Part shown: positions 12,119 through 20,742 of the stretch, piece by piece
Numbering within the stretch: position 1 is the first letter of the stretch
How the letters are laid out: every line of letters begins with the position of its first letter
From: Exobasidium rhododendri
Lineage: Eukaryota > Basidiomycota > Exobasidiomycetes > Exobasidiales > Exobasidiaceae
Reading direction: 5' to 3'
DNA: 64,000 nt
Assembly (NCBI GenBank): GCA_026210745.1
Contig: CP110630.1
Coordinates: 2,480,001-2,544,000, forward strand
Translations under genes and position numbers: made by a program
The notes under the pieces: generated by a model
Seen by the model: the letters and a program-made list of their open reading frames with translations, nothing else
Told to the model about the DNA's origin: nothing
Database searches by the model: none

Positions 12119-14347
12119 ATGCCGCCTCATCAACATTGCTTGGTCTGTCTTGGAAGAAGGTACGACGATTTGGAGAGAACCGATGCTGGGCCTTCCAGCG
12201 CGCCTGCGTCCGCACATGCATTTCCAAAGGAGCAGCGCATTCGAAGGCGGCAGCGTCTCAGCCAATACTTCTACTCAGGCTTAGCAGCAGCGGCAATAGT
12301 TCTCACTCTTCCCGCTGGCATAGCGGCCACTGCTCCATTTGCTCATACTGAAGATGTCCTTTCCATCGAACCTGTGGAACACAGATCAGGCTCCCCTTCG
12401 TCACTCGGTTTTCTCTTCCGCAAAAGGAAAACGAAGAAACGGCAATCACCATACGGAGCCAATCAAGACCTTTCCTTTAGTGTCCATGCTACACCACCAA
12501 GGACATGTCAGCCGATGAACATCACCTTCGATCCTAGAATGGGCACACCACCGTTCACGATCTTTGTCGGCTTTTCTACATGGTATCCCTACACAGTTTC
12601 CCTGCCTTCAACATACGCAGATGCAAGCCTTCCGACTTGGTTCTATCAGTTTGATGTGCCTGTGTTTCGACCAGTCGTGACTGGCTCAACCGCAACGCCC
12701 AGCAGTGTTGTCGTTGTCAGTGACAGCACAGGAAATTTGATGAATTCTTCTTCCTTTCAAACAGTCATCGAAGACGATATCTCGTGCGCCGAAGTGAGCG
12801 GAAAGTTGGATTTTTCATTCTACAACGATCCACCCAGTATAACAGCGTGCGATCCGGTATCATTCTATTGGAATTTTGCTGCTCCTCAGATTGGTTGGAA
12901 GGATCCACTGGATTTGTTCATTCTGAGAGAGCTCGCACCACCAGTCCATATCGCTGTCACTAATTCAAGTGCCAAGACATTGAATTACACTGTCGCACTA
13001 GCGCCAGGCTCGAATCTGATGTTTCTCATGACCGATAACGGGGGTAATGGGGGTGTCAGTGGGCAGAATACAGTAGGAGGCAGTGAATATATCGGCCAAG
13101 CCTGTCTCTCACAAGCTGCGACCTCGATGGTACCGATTGCCATCCCGTCCCCAACTACGGTCCTGAATAGCGCAACCATGGCTGATTATACTGCCATTGT
13201 TTCCTCTACCGTGACATCAAATGGAGTCGTGAGCACATCGACAGCGATACAAACGTATCGAAACGGAAGCTTGTCCTCCGCTTCGACATTGGGAAAGGGA
13301 AGTATCGCGGGAGTGGCAGTCGGGGTACTCTTAGGTGCTACCGTTCTTGCCGCAGTGGTGTCATGGTGTATGTGGAGAAAGCGAAATGGGAGCAGGAACT
13401 TGCGCTGGGATGTACCTCGATCTGCTGAGGAACATTTGAGTAAATTGAATCCCAGCGGGCCTATTGATGAAGGCTTCTTGCGCAATCAAAGGAAAGCGAT
13501 GGGCAGATCTGGGTCAGGAGTACAGATGCTTTCGGCGACATCACCCTCATCAGAATCCAACGACGGAAGAGAGCAGCAAAATCGGAGGATCGTCTTTGAG
13601 ACATCTCCAGAAAACAGCTTTGTGGATACTCCACAAGACGAAGATGCTTCTCCTCTTCGAACTCGCAATAGTCCACCGTGGAACAACTCTTCCTCACTAC
13701 GATATGGCAATGTAGGACCAGGATTGACGCAGTATCAGGAAGTGTACAATGAGGGTAACTCGCCACTTTCCGGTGGTGGTCTTGCCATGGCTCGACGACT
13801 GTCGGAAACGGACAGCATCGTCAGCAACCCCTTTGGAAATTCCCACGCTGTCACCACTCCTCGTAATATGCGACAACCCTTTACGGATTACATTGGAGGT
13901 GGCGGAGGAGGAGCAGGGGCTGAAACAGAAGGAGAATCTTTAGCTATGACTGACACTCGATACCAATCATCAGCTCGAATGTACTCTGATCTTTCAAATG
14001 CTTCGCCTTACGAGACAGAGCAGCGATTCGGAAGCAGAGGTTCATTGCCCAGGAGCGCAAATCCCACGTACGTTCAACACAGCGATGGCGGCCTCCTCAT
14101 GGATGACAGTCTGGAAGAAGAGGATCTGGGTGATCACATCGAGTTGCCACCTCAGTACGACGCCGTGCCCCGTCGTGTCAGGCCGGCAAGCAGACCTGCA
14201 ATGTCTCGGCCGAACAATGCAGAGGAAGCGGAGACGGATCTGGCAAGAGTCGAAGTCTTGCGACGAGCAAGTAACGAGGAGATCGGGGACGCAGATGAGA
14301 GTGAATTCTGGAAGTCTCCTTCTTCGAGTCATCGTCCCCTCTCTTAA
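12119..14347 (+). CDS. Predicted single-pass surface membrane protein, unknown function
   Basis: The protein has 742 residues in one exon, from ATG 12119 (an upstream in-frame GTG at 12056 is ignored). A hydrophobic stretch at about residues 50-75 (YFYSGLAAAAIVLTLPAGIA) is preceded by Arg-rich sequence and could be a signal anchor. A lumenal or extracellular region of about 300 residues follows, with several N-x-S/T sites and the pattern CQPMNITFDPRMGTPPFTIF. A strong transmembrane segment comes at about 395-420 (GVAVGVLLGATVLAAVVSWCMW). The rest is a Ser/Pro/Asp-rich cytoplasmic tail. I recognise the architecture as common in basidiomycete predicted surface proteins, but I know no function. 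It could be a cell-wall sensor-like protein; that is a guess from layout only. Confidence 0.7.
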   Translation: MPPHQHCLVCLGRRYDDLERTDAGPSSAPASAHAFPKEQRIRRRQRLSQYFYSGLAAAAIVLTLPAGIAATAPFAHTEDVLSIEPVEHRSGSPSSLGFLFRKRKTKKRQSPYGANQDLSFSVHATPPRTCQPMNITFDPRMGTPPFTIFVGFSTWYPYTVSLPSTYADASLPTWFYQFDVPVFRPVVTGSTATPSSVVVVSDSTGNLMNSSSFQTVIEDDISCAEVSGKLDFSFYNDPPSITACDPVSFYWNFAAPQIGWKDPLDLFILRELAPPVHIAVTNSSAKTLNYTVALAPGSNLMFLMTDNGGNGGVSGQNTVGGSEYIGQACLSQAATSMVPIAIPSPTTVLNSATMADYTAIVSSTVTSNGVVSTSTAIQTYRNGSLSSASTLGKGSIAGVAVGVLLGATVLAAVVSWCMWRKRNGSRNLRWDVPRSAEEHLSKLNPSGPIDEGFLRNQRKAMGRSGSGVQMLSATSPSSESNDGREQQNRRIVFETSPENSFVDTPQDEDASPLRTRNSPPWNNSSSLRYGNVGPGLTQYQEVYNEGNSPLSGGGLAMARRLSETDSIVSNPFGNSHAVTTPRNMRQPFTDYIGGGGGGAGAETEGESLAMTDTRYQSSARMYSDLSNASPYETEQRFGSRGSLPRSANPTYVQHSDGGLLMDDSLEEEDLGDHIELPPQYDAVPRRVRPASRPAMSRPNNAEEAETDLARVEVLRRASNEEIGDADESEFWKSPSSSHRPLS

Positions 14348-14464
14348 AGTCATCCTCCCTAGTCTGTACTATTTTATCTCATTATTACATCTAACATGAT
14401 CACTCTTTGCATTGCATGTACATCGTATACATCATATACATCATATACATATGACTCTGCCTTG

Positions 14465-15796
14465 TCAGTCAGATCTCGTCCATACACCTTCTCCATGCAG
14501 CCGCTGTGAGTAAGGTGGAAGTGTGTGGATGGGTACGTGACGCAGAAGAATTCCCACCCTCTACACTCACATCTTCCGGTATATGAACATCAATCAGGGC
14601 CTGGCACACGGCGGTACCACTCCATTCTTCCAGCACTTTCACCTGCTCTGGAGTGATAAAGTCGAGCGTATCACGATTGGCAAATCTTCAGGGGAAAGGA
14701 AAAGAGAAAAGACAAATGACCTTGAGATGTGGTCTCTCTCTCTGTGTCGTCTTCGTGTTCCCATGCACACTTACACCATCTGAGCTGCGCCTACTCTCAT
14801 CACACCATTGCGACCAGCTTTAGCATCCTGACTTTCGTTTGCAGCCTTTGCCAGGTGGTTCAGCATGAATGTTTCCATCTCGAACGTCTGTGCTTCAGGG
14901 TGCTTTTCATGAATTCGAGCGATCAAATCGTCGTTTTCATCCAGAAAGGAGGTCGTAAGTCGACCTTGAGAGCCATAAAAGCTATCGGTACTTGCATTCG
15001 TGACATTGCCAATCGCTTGGATTCCTTGCGAGCCGAAAATTGACACCTCTTCCGAACTCGTGGGGATACTTCCCTGCAGTGCATTCAGGAGAGCATCATG
15101 GATCGCTCTGTCGCATGGTAACTGCGGAAGATGTAGTGCGTGAGGAGAAGACGACTAAAGAAAGCAACATGGCAGAAATGACTCACAAATTGTGTTACAT
15201 TGTACGGTGAGGTACCCTTCTCCTCACGTATGAAATGATCATAATTTCGAGTCACTCCAAAAGAATTGTATGGTACCACTACAGAGCCTATCGGAGCTGT
15301 TCCGGTCATCGTCCCGCACTGCACTCGAGTGTAGCATCGCTGTCAAGACTACACAGAGAGTTGTAGCAAGGCATAGAGACTCACCGATCCTATCCTGACC
15401 ACTATCATGTCACCGTGCACTACTGCTCTACACTCGCGAATGAAAAAGTCAACCAGCTGCATTGAGCAAGCAGAGGTCAATCAGGGTATATGCTACGTTC
15501 TTGCTTCCCAAGCATCTTCCTCGCTTTCTGTTGCTGCTCACACTGAATCCCATCCCAATCGCCACAACAGTGATCGGCACACCTTTGTATCTTCCGGTGA
15601 GAGTCAGGAATTTTCGTTGACTTTCGTTCTCAAATATGGCTTTGCCTCCATCGAAGCTTTTGCTGATTCTGTACGCTCTACTGAAGTCGCCGACTGTGAT
15701 GATTCGATTGGCAACTTCGCCTGGCTTCGTTCCGACATGATATGTTCGACCGTCTGCATCTCGAGGAAAGTTTGCATCGGATATGGTGTCTTTCAT
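14465..15796 (-). CDS. Uridine phosphorylase-type nucleoside phosphorylase
   Basis: Cytosolic enzyme that splits uridine (or a related nucleoside) with phosphate to the free base and ribose 1-phosphate, in pyrimidine salvage. Six exons on the minus strand: 15796-15542, 15456-15385, 15318-15187, 15121-14775, 14685-14571 and 14503-14465; all phases agree and the product is 319 residues. Family blocks are visible: NFPRDADGRTYHVGTKPGEV at the N-terminus, a GMGFS stretch, IVVRIGSCGTMTGTAPIGS at an exon junction, and the substrate-binding FEMETFML. The frame has no ATG before 15796, so this start is chosen; it matches the usual N-terminus. The retrotransposon begins 118 bp upstream of the ATG, so the gene has lost or changed its promoter. 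A purine nucleoside phosphorylase is a less likely alternative. Confidence 0.87.
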
Positions 15797-15909
15797 GACT
15801 GCTAGCACTTCAGTCTTGACGGCTGTGTGATTCTCTCTCAATCTGCAATCTTGATGAGCTCTAAAGTTCTTTCTAGTAGCGTGTCGTCGTGTCGCCCACG
15901 CCCAATACC

Positions 15910-15914
15910 GGTAC
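15910..15914. repeat. Target-site duplication, left copy (GGTAC)
   Basis: The five bases GGTAC stand directly before the TGTG of the 5' LTR and recur at 25360-25364 directly after the CACA of the 3' LTR. A 5-bp duplication is usual for copia integrases. Confidence 0.92.
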
Positions 15915-16193
15915 TGTGGTAATCGGCCCTGAGTCGGTCTATCGGCCGATACACTAAGTAAGCATCCCTACGCCCGCACAGCATTACTACGCCATGGCAC
16001 AGCCATAAGACAGACGAAAGGTATATAGTCAGAATGCCGTCAGGTCAATGTAACGTAGATCCATCTATCCCTATGTCGAATATGATATCATTCCGTGTCA
16101 TGGCCATCGATATACATACTACTTCCGCAGCCACTGTACCAGAGACAATGGAACGTCGCGTGGTCTGAAGGGACACGCGGGTCAGATCTCACA
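15915..16193 (+). repeat. 5' LTR
   Basis: The 279-bp repeat starts TGTGG and ends TCACA, giving short terminal inverted repeats. A TATA-like GTATATAG occurs at about 16021-16028. It is identical to the 3' LTR except at 16109. Confidence 0.95.
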
Positions 16194-16207
16194 TAGGTTA
16201 TGAGCCC
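16194..16207 (+). other. Primer-binding site, half-tRNA type (initiator tRNA-Met)
   Basis: Directly after the 5' LTR, bases 16196-16207 (GGTTATGAGCCC) are complementary to GGGCUCAUAACC, the conserved anticodon stem-loop of eukaryotic initiator tRNA-Met. Priming from a cleaved 5' half of this tRNA is established for Drosophila copia and yeast Ty5. The match is seen directly; the mechanism is inferred. Confidence 0.7.
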
Positions 16208-16787
16208 AAATAGGATGCTACGCGGAAGCAGATGGCATAATCGAAGCCTACAAGGATGAGACCGTACTGCACCGAGATGCAAAACCGGAGAACTAAGAAA
16301 ACGAAAAATTGCAATCGAAGAAATCACAACCGAAGAAATCCAAACGAAGAAACACCATACCGTAGAAGCTCATACCGAAAAAATCGAAACCGAAGAAAAA
16401 AAAAAACCCAAGCTCTTAACAAACGATGCCCGAACGAAGAACCCCCAAATATCGTAGACCCCCCCCCCCCAACACCGACCAAACTCTATGCAAGACCCTG
16501 TAGAGGAGCATACCCCACCCTACACCGACGAAAGGCCATACCAAAGAAACCTAACATACGAGTCGTATTGGACCATGCACCGTGAATCATCGAAGCCTAC
16601 GAAACCGTAGGAAACAAGCAACGATAACATCGAACGAGTCTTATCGGCGTAAAAAGACAGCCTACCACCGTAGCCTACGATCGGAGCGTCTGAACACCGC
16701 ACTCACAACAACGTCACGCGGAAATCACACAAGGCACGGAAGAAAGAAAAAAAAAAGATGAAATTGAAAAGAAAAAATTACAAGTAC
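16208..16787. other. Retrotransposon leader with A-rich degenerate repeats
   Basis: This stretch between the primer site and the antisense gene carries repeated units close to CGAAGAAA (about 16,308-16,400), an A run, and a C run near 16,450-16,460. Near-palindromes of the type CGTAG-CCTACG recur here. The + strand open frames in it are low complexity, and I see no gene. Confidence 0.5.
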
Positions 16788-16816
16788 AAGAAGTCGTAGC
16801 GGCGCTACGACTTCTT
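16788..16816. repeat. Perfect 13-bp hairpin over the antisense stop codon
   Basis: Arm 16788-16800 (AAGAAGTCGTAGC) is an exact reverse complement of 16804-16816, with a 3-base loop. The TAG stop of the antisense gene (16807-16805) lies inside the right arm. The hairpin could serve in 3'-end formation of the antisense transcript or as structure in the genomic RNA leader; both are guesses. Confidence 0.65.
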
Positions 16817-18340
16817 CTTCTTCTGCTTTGGACCGAGATCTAAGACCTCCAGTTCGTAGCCTTGGTCTTCGAGGTCCCCCTCGACCATATCCGCCGCACA
16901 ATTCAACCTGGCAAGATCCCTCCCATACATGGCTGCCATCACCCGAACCTCCCGCCTCCAGCCAATCATGGACTCAAAGTCTTTCGGCCTCCTCTCCAAC
17001 AACCTCGCCGCCTCCGACATTGCTACCGACTGATCCTTGAAAGCCTCGACACGATCCGCCAACTCCTTGTTGATCATTCGCTTCCAGTAGGGGTTCGCTG
17101 CACGCAAGTCGACGTTGACCCTAGTCGGAACCCAGTCCAGATACTTGCCGCCTTTCCGTTTCTTGCCCTTGTTCTTGAAGGCATAGACGGCACGACGAAT
17201 GTCGGCCTCCAACTTGCCGCGGACCCCGTTCCCATCCTTGACTGCACAGTGACCAAGAATGTTAGCCGCCATACTCGTAGCCTACGGAATCACCACGACT
17301 CACAAATTTGATCGGCATTGCACCGTGCACGACCACTCTTGTTCTTGTCGCAGGGAACACATGGCCGCGCCGGGTTGTTCTTGAACACCATGCAGACCTT
17401 ACCCTTGTCGACGCAGGTATAACAAGCGTACGTTGCCGGAACATACTCAGGCTGCGTAAAACACAAAAGATGAGACGTCAAAAGGCTCGCCGCCCACAAT
17501 ACCACATCGAAGTCAACTCACCAGTTTCGATTGATCAAAGTCGCCAGCTACGAAACCACCACGGAAGCCAGTCGCCGCAGTCGTATAGCTAGTGACACTA
17601 CCAGAGGCTTTTCCCTTTCCCTTTGCCTCAGAACGACTGTCATCATCGGCATCGTCATCTTCGTCGTCATCGTTGTCGTCATCGTCGTCGTCATCGTCGT
17701 CGTTGCCGTGGTAGTTATCGCTGTCACTATCGCCATCACTCTCGTCGCCGTCATCGTCGCTACCGTCGCTATCCTCGTCCACGTCAATGACTGGCATCTT
17801 ACCTTTCCTCCTAAGCTGATCGAGCGGAATCTGCGATGACCCCTGCGCACTAGCCTCATCACCCCCAGATTCCGATCCCGCAGCCTCCGACTCAACCCGA
17901 CTCTCCTTCGGTACCTCCTGTGACATCGCTAGAAGAAATGAACGGGTCGTACGAAATTGTTAGCGACAAGCATACAGACATAGCCGACAAGACAAATGTA
18001 CTCACCCTTTTCGACCTCCTCCGACTCACCCAACTCCTCGTCCACCTCGCCGGAACCCCGTGTAGATTCGTTGGCTACGAACAGAAAGATAAATCAACGT
18101 CAGCAACGTCAAACACGATAAGACCAAACCCCACTCGCACTCACCTCCACCATCGCCACCGCTCGTAGCTTTTGATGGCCCAGCCTCACTTGCAACAGGC
18201 CCACCACCACCACCACCGCTCTTCGAAGCGGCCCTGCTAACCCTCCTGGCAGCGGCAGCCTCCCGCGACGCCGCCTTCTTTCGCGCCTTCTCTTGCTTGG
18301 CTTCTAAAGCCTTCGCGAGACCCGAAGCTGAACCAGGCAT
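16805..18340 (-). CDS. Antisense spliced gene inside the retrotransposon; Zn2Cys6-like cysteine cluster protein
   Basis: Five exons on the minus strand: 18340-18145, 18074-18006, 17928-17522, 17451-17304 and 17241-16805. The four introns are 70, 77, 70 and 62 nt with GTGAG donors, and all phases agree, giving 418 residues. The N-terminus is Ala/Lys/Arg-rich and helical, followed by Gly/Ser-rich and Glu-rich parts. An Asp-rich run (about residues 150-190) comes next, then a cysteine cluster with spacing C-x2-C-x6-C-x10-C-x2-C-x9-C beginning CYTC and ending at RARC. This fits the consensus of fungal Zn2Cys6 binuclear DNA-binding clusters but sits mid-protein. The C-terminal 145 residues are charged, predicted helical, and end in KKKKS. 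The last intron has an alternative reading, with a start at a Met codon at 17272 in the same final frame. No function is known to me; a DNA- or RNA-binding regulator is possible. Confidence 0.75.
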
Positions 18341-19455
18341 AGTAACAAGTGTAAAAAGGGAAACGGGAGAATGGGTAAAAAGGGAACGGAGGCAAGAAGA
18401 GAAGAGATGGTGGAAGCGAAGGGGAAGGAAGAAAAAGGACGAGAACCGAGCTTAAGTACCTTCACAGAACCCAAGTTTTCGAGCCGAAATGAAGAAGAAA
18501 CTGTCGAGAGACCACGCCGCAGCTACCACGTTGCCCCCAACCGCTTCGTGCCCCAAAACGGTACGTTACCGGTAAATGACGACGGCACCGTCACTTGAGA
18601 AAGCGTCAAACAACGTCAAACAACGTTGCACGCAAAGACGGCGACGACACGGAGTAGCGCACAGACCCACTGAAACGCGTCAAACAACGTCAAACAACGT
18701 TGCCTGCAAGGATGGCGACGGCACCGCGTGACACACAGACCTACTGAAACGCGTCAAACAACGTCAAACAACGCTGCCTGCAAGGATGGCGACGGCATCG
18801 CGTTACGCACAGACCCCCCCTCCAGGAACTTCCAAACCCCAAACGCGTCACGCGACTTAGGCGCGCGCCGGCTTACCCATTACCGAGCCGGCCGGTATTA
18901 GTAGGACTGCGCAGCGTACGAAACATACCGCAGCCTACGATTCTGGACCCCCCCCTCCTTGGCACCAAACCGTTTGCGCTGTATCACGCGAGTTGCCTCC
19001 TGACTTTTGGCCTATACCGCTCCAGTACGCCTTGACACTCATCCAACACCACAGCAACGCCCTAAACACACACCGCCCTGTATCATCGACCTACCATCAG
19101 TGCGCAGCTTGCGATACGCCGATACGCCCCCTCCCTCGCCCCAACACTCAAACAGCATTGCCGCGACGCCCGCAATGACCGAACCCTGTGCCGACCGCCC
19201 GACCTCAGCCCGCAGCCTGCGATATGGCGTAACATTCCCAACGCCATGGATGAAATGGCAGGGAAGAAAACCGACACCGCCGCTACCCACGCCAAAAGGT
19301 ACATAAACCTGCCTATCTGCACAACATCCCCCTCTTTCCTCCACCCACTCTATCTCTTACAGACGTACTCTGGTAGTATATCTCACAGACTTCAGCTCGA
19401 AACCAAAAGACAAATCCGTATAAGACACCCTTCCGCAAACGACTACATCGTCAAC
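18341..19455. other. Region between antisense gene and gag
   Basis: This is about 1.1 kb that must hold the antisense gene's promoter and the gag leader. It contains three copies of a 74-bp unit (18,603-18,825) and C-rich runs near 18,813 and 18,948. The gag frame is open from ATG 19246 onward, so part of the right end may be coding. Confidence 0.5.
18603..18825. repeat. Tandem repeat, 74-bp unit, three copies
   Basis: Units begin at 18603, 18677 and 18751 with GCGTCAAACAACGTCAAACA. Each carries an internal direct repeat of CGTCAAACAA and a conserved GGCGACGGCA-type tail. The third copy decays into a C run near 18,813. Confidence 0.85.
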
Positions 19456-20742
19456 ATGTCCTCATTCAACACGATCGACCTTACCGAAACGGAGCGTTCC
19501 AAATTCGCTGCCGACGATTGCGCCTTCTTAGACAACATCGACATCGGATGCCTTAACGGGACCGACAACATGGACACGGCCGCGAAAGCGACAATCAACG
19601 GGACCATGCTTGAGACTGACAACTTCTCTGCCTGGTACCAGGAGATGCATGCCCTCTTTCAAGGAACCGGCGAGGAACGCGCCCTCGATATGCTCGAAGG
19701 GAAGGCTCGCGCTTCAATCGAAGCCTACCAACGCTACTTTGGTACCAAATGCCGCCCCGACCATCTCGGAGGCCCCGATTCCAAGCCAAAGGGCCCCTTT
19801 CTACTCTCGGCCACCCGTGCCCAACTTCGCCGAAAGAAGGAAGAACAGCACATCCGTATCATGATCTTTAACACACTCTCTCGTAAGGTCAAGGACCTCT
19901 TCAACCATCTTCGCGCCTCCCCATTACCGGTCATTTGGAAAGCTATTGAAGATCGTTACCGATCTTCTGCCCGAGACGCAGCAAGGGTGCTCGACTATCA
20001 ACTGTCAGCGTACCACCCAAATGGAAAGACAGTCACTGCCGTAGCCGACGATCTTTGTCAACTGTTCGCCGAACACCTTGCTTCCGCCGATTCTGAAATC
20101 CCCAAAGACAAGAAGACCAACTTCCTCTTGCGAGCACTCGAGGAACTCGCTGAGTCCAACAGACCACACCTCAAACACGGCGTTGAACGTTACCGTGAGG
20201 ATCATACTAAAGCTGAGACCCCATTTGATGAAGTCTTCCGTAAGGCTAGGGACCTTGACGAGAAGGAGATGAAATCTGCCTCCCGCAAAGGCGCCCCGAA
20301 CATGTTCAAGATCGAACAGCCGCAACGCTCGCAGCCTCCGATCCCGTACAAAACCCACAACAAAGAACGCTACAGTAACAACGCCGACCAAATGAAGCCG
20401 GACTGGCAACGGTGTAATCACTGCGGAGAGCTAGGCCACTTTGTCCGTGACTGTCACTCCCGCCGAGCCGGACAGAAGGCTACAACGCGCTTCGACGCAG
20501 AAGGGAACCTGGTCACTAAAGACAACATCATCATTCGCCACCACTACCAGAACCGCCTCCCACCTAACCGGCAACGCCCCTCGGCACCATACCAACAAGG
20601 CGGCCCTAGCACCCCACACCCCGGTTACAGCACTCCACCCCACCGCCCAGCACTTCGATACGTGACGAATGATCAACAAGACCTAGCGCAAGGTGCTTAT
20701 TTGGAACACACCAACAGTACAGAAATTGACCACCCAAACTAG
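19456..20742 (+). CDS. gag: Retrotransposon Gag, in frame with Pol
   Basis: Capsid/nucleocapsid polyprotein of the copia element. I take ATG 19456 (start MSSFNTIDLTETERSKF) as the likely start; the frame is open from ATG 19246, which would add 70 residues. The UBN2/retrotrans-gag-like region is central, and a CCHC zinc knuckle is visible near the end: C-NH-C-GELGH-FVRD-C (about 20411-20452). The frame ends at an amber codon (20740-20742) followed by GGA, after which the same frame runs straight into the protease. The product from 19456 is 428 residues. Whether the UAG is a regulated readthrough signal or a mutation cannot be decided from one copy. Confidence 0.88.
   Translation: MSSFNTIDLTETERSKFAADDCAFLDNIDIGCLNGTDNMDTAAKATINGTMLETDNFSAWYQEMHALFQGTGEERALDMLEGKARASIEAYQRYFGTKCRPDHLGGPDSKPKGPFLLSATRAQLRRKKEEQHIRIMIFNTLSRKVKDLFNHLRASPLPVIWKAIEDRYRSSARDAARVLDYQLSAYHPNGKTVTAVADDLCQLFAEHLASADSEIPKDKKTNFLLRALEELAESNRPHLKHGVERYREDHTKAETPFDEVFRKARDLDEKEMKSASRKGAPNMFKIEQPQRSQPPIPYKTHNKERYSNNADQMKPDWQRCNHCGELGHFVRDCHSRRAGQKATTRFDAEGNLVTKDNIIIRHHYQNRLPPNRQRPSAPYQQGGPSTPHPGYSTPPHRPALRYVTNDQQDLAQGAYLEHTNSTEIDHPN

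Noticed and set aside
15385-15796. Uridine phosphorylase as a frameshifted pseudogene
   Set aside because: Apparent breaks are all explained by introns with matching phases and conserved residues at the junctions.
17260-17310. A 22-nt intron joining exon 4 of the antisense gene to the frame around 17272
   Set aside because: It is too short and the phase fails; the 62-nt intron to 17241 fits length and phase.
17531-17839. Plus-strand frame rich in Val/Ile
   Set aside because: It is the complement of the Asp-rich run of the antisense gene; composition explains it.
18603-18825. Direct repeats as a possible CRISPR array
   Set aside because: Units are contiguous 74-bp tandem copies without unique spacers, in a eukaryotic element.
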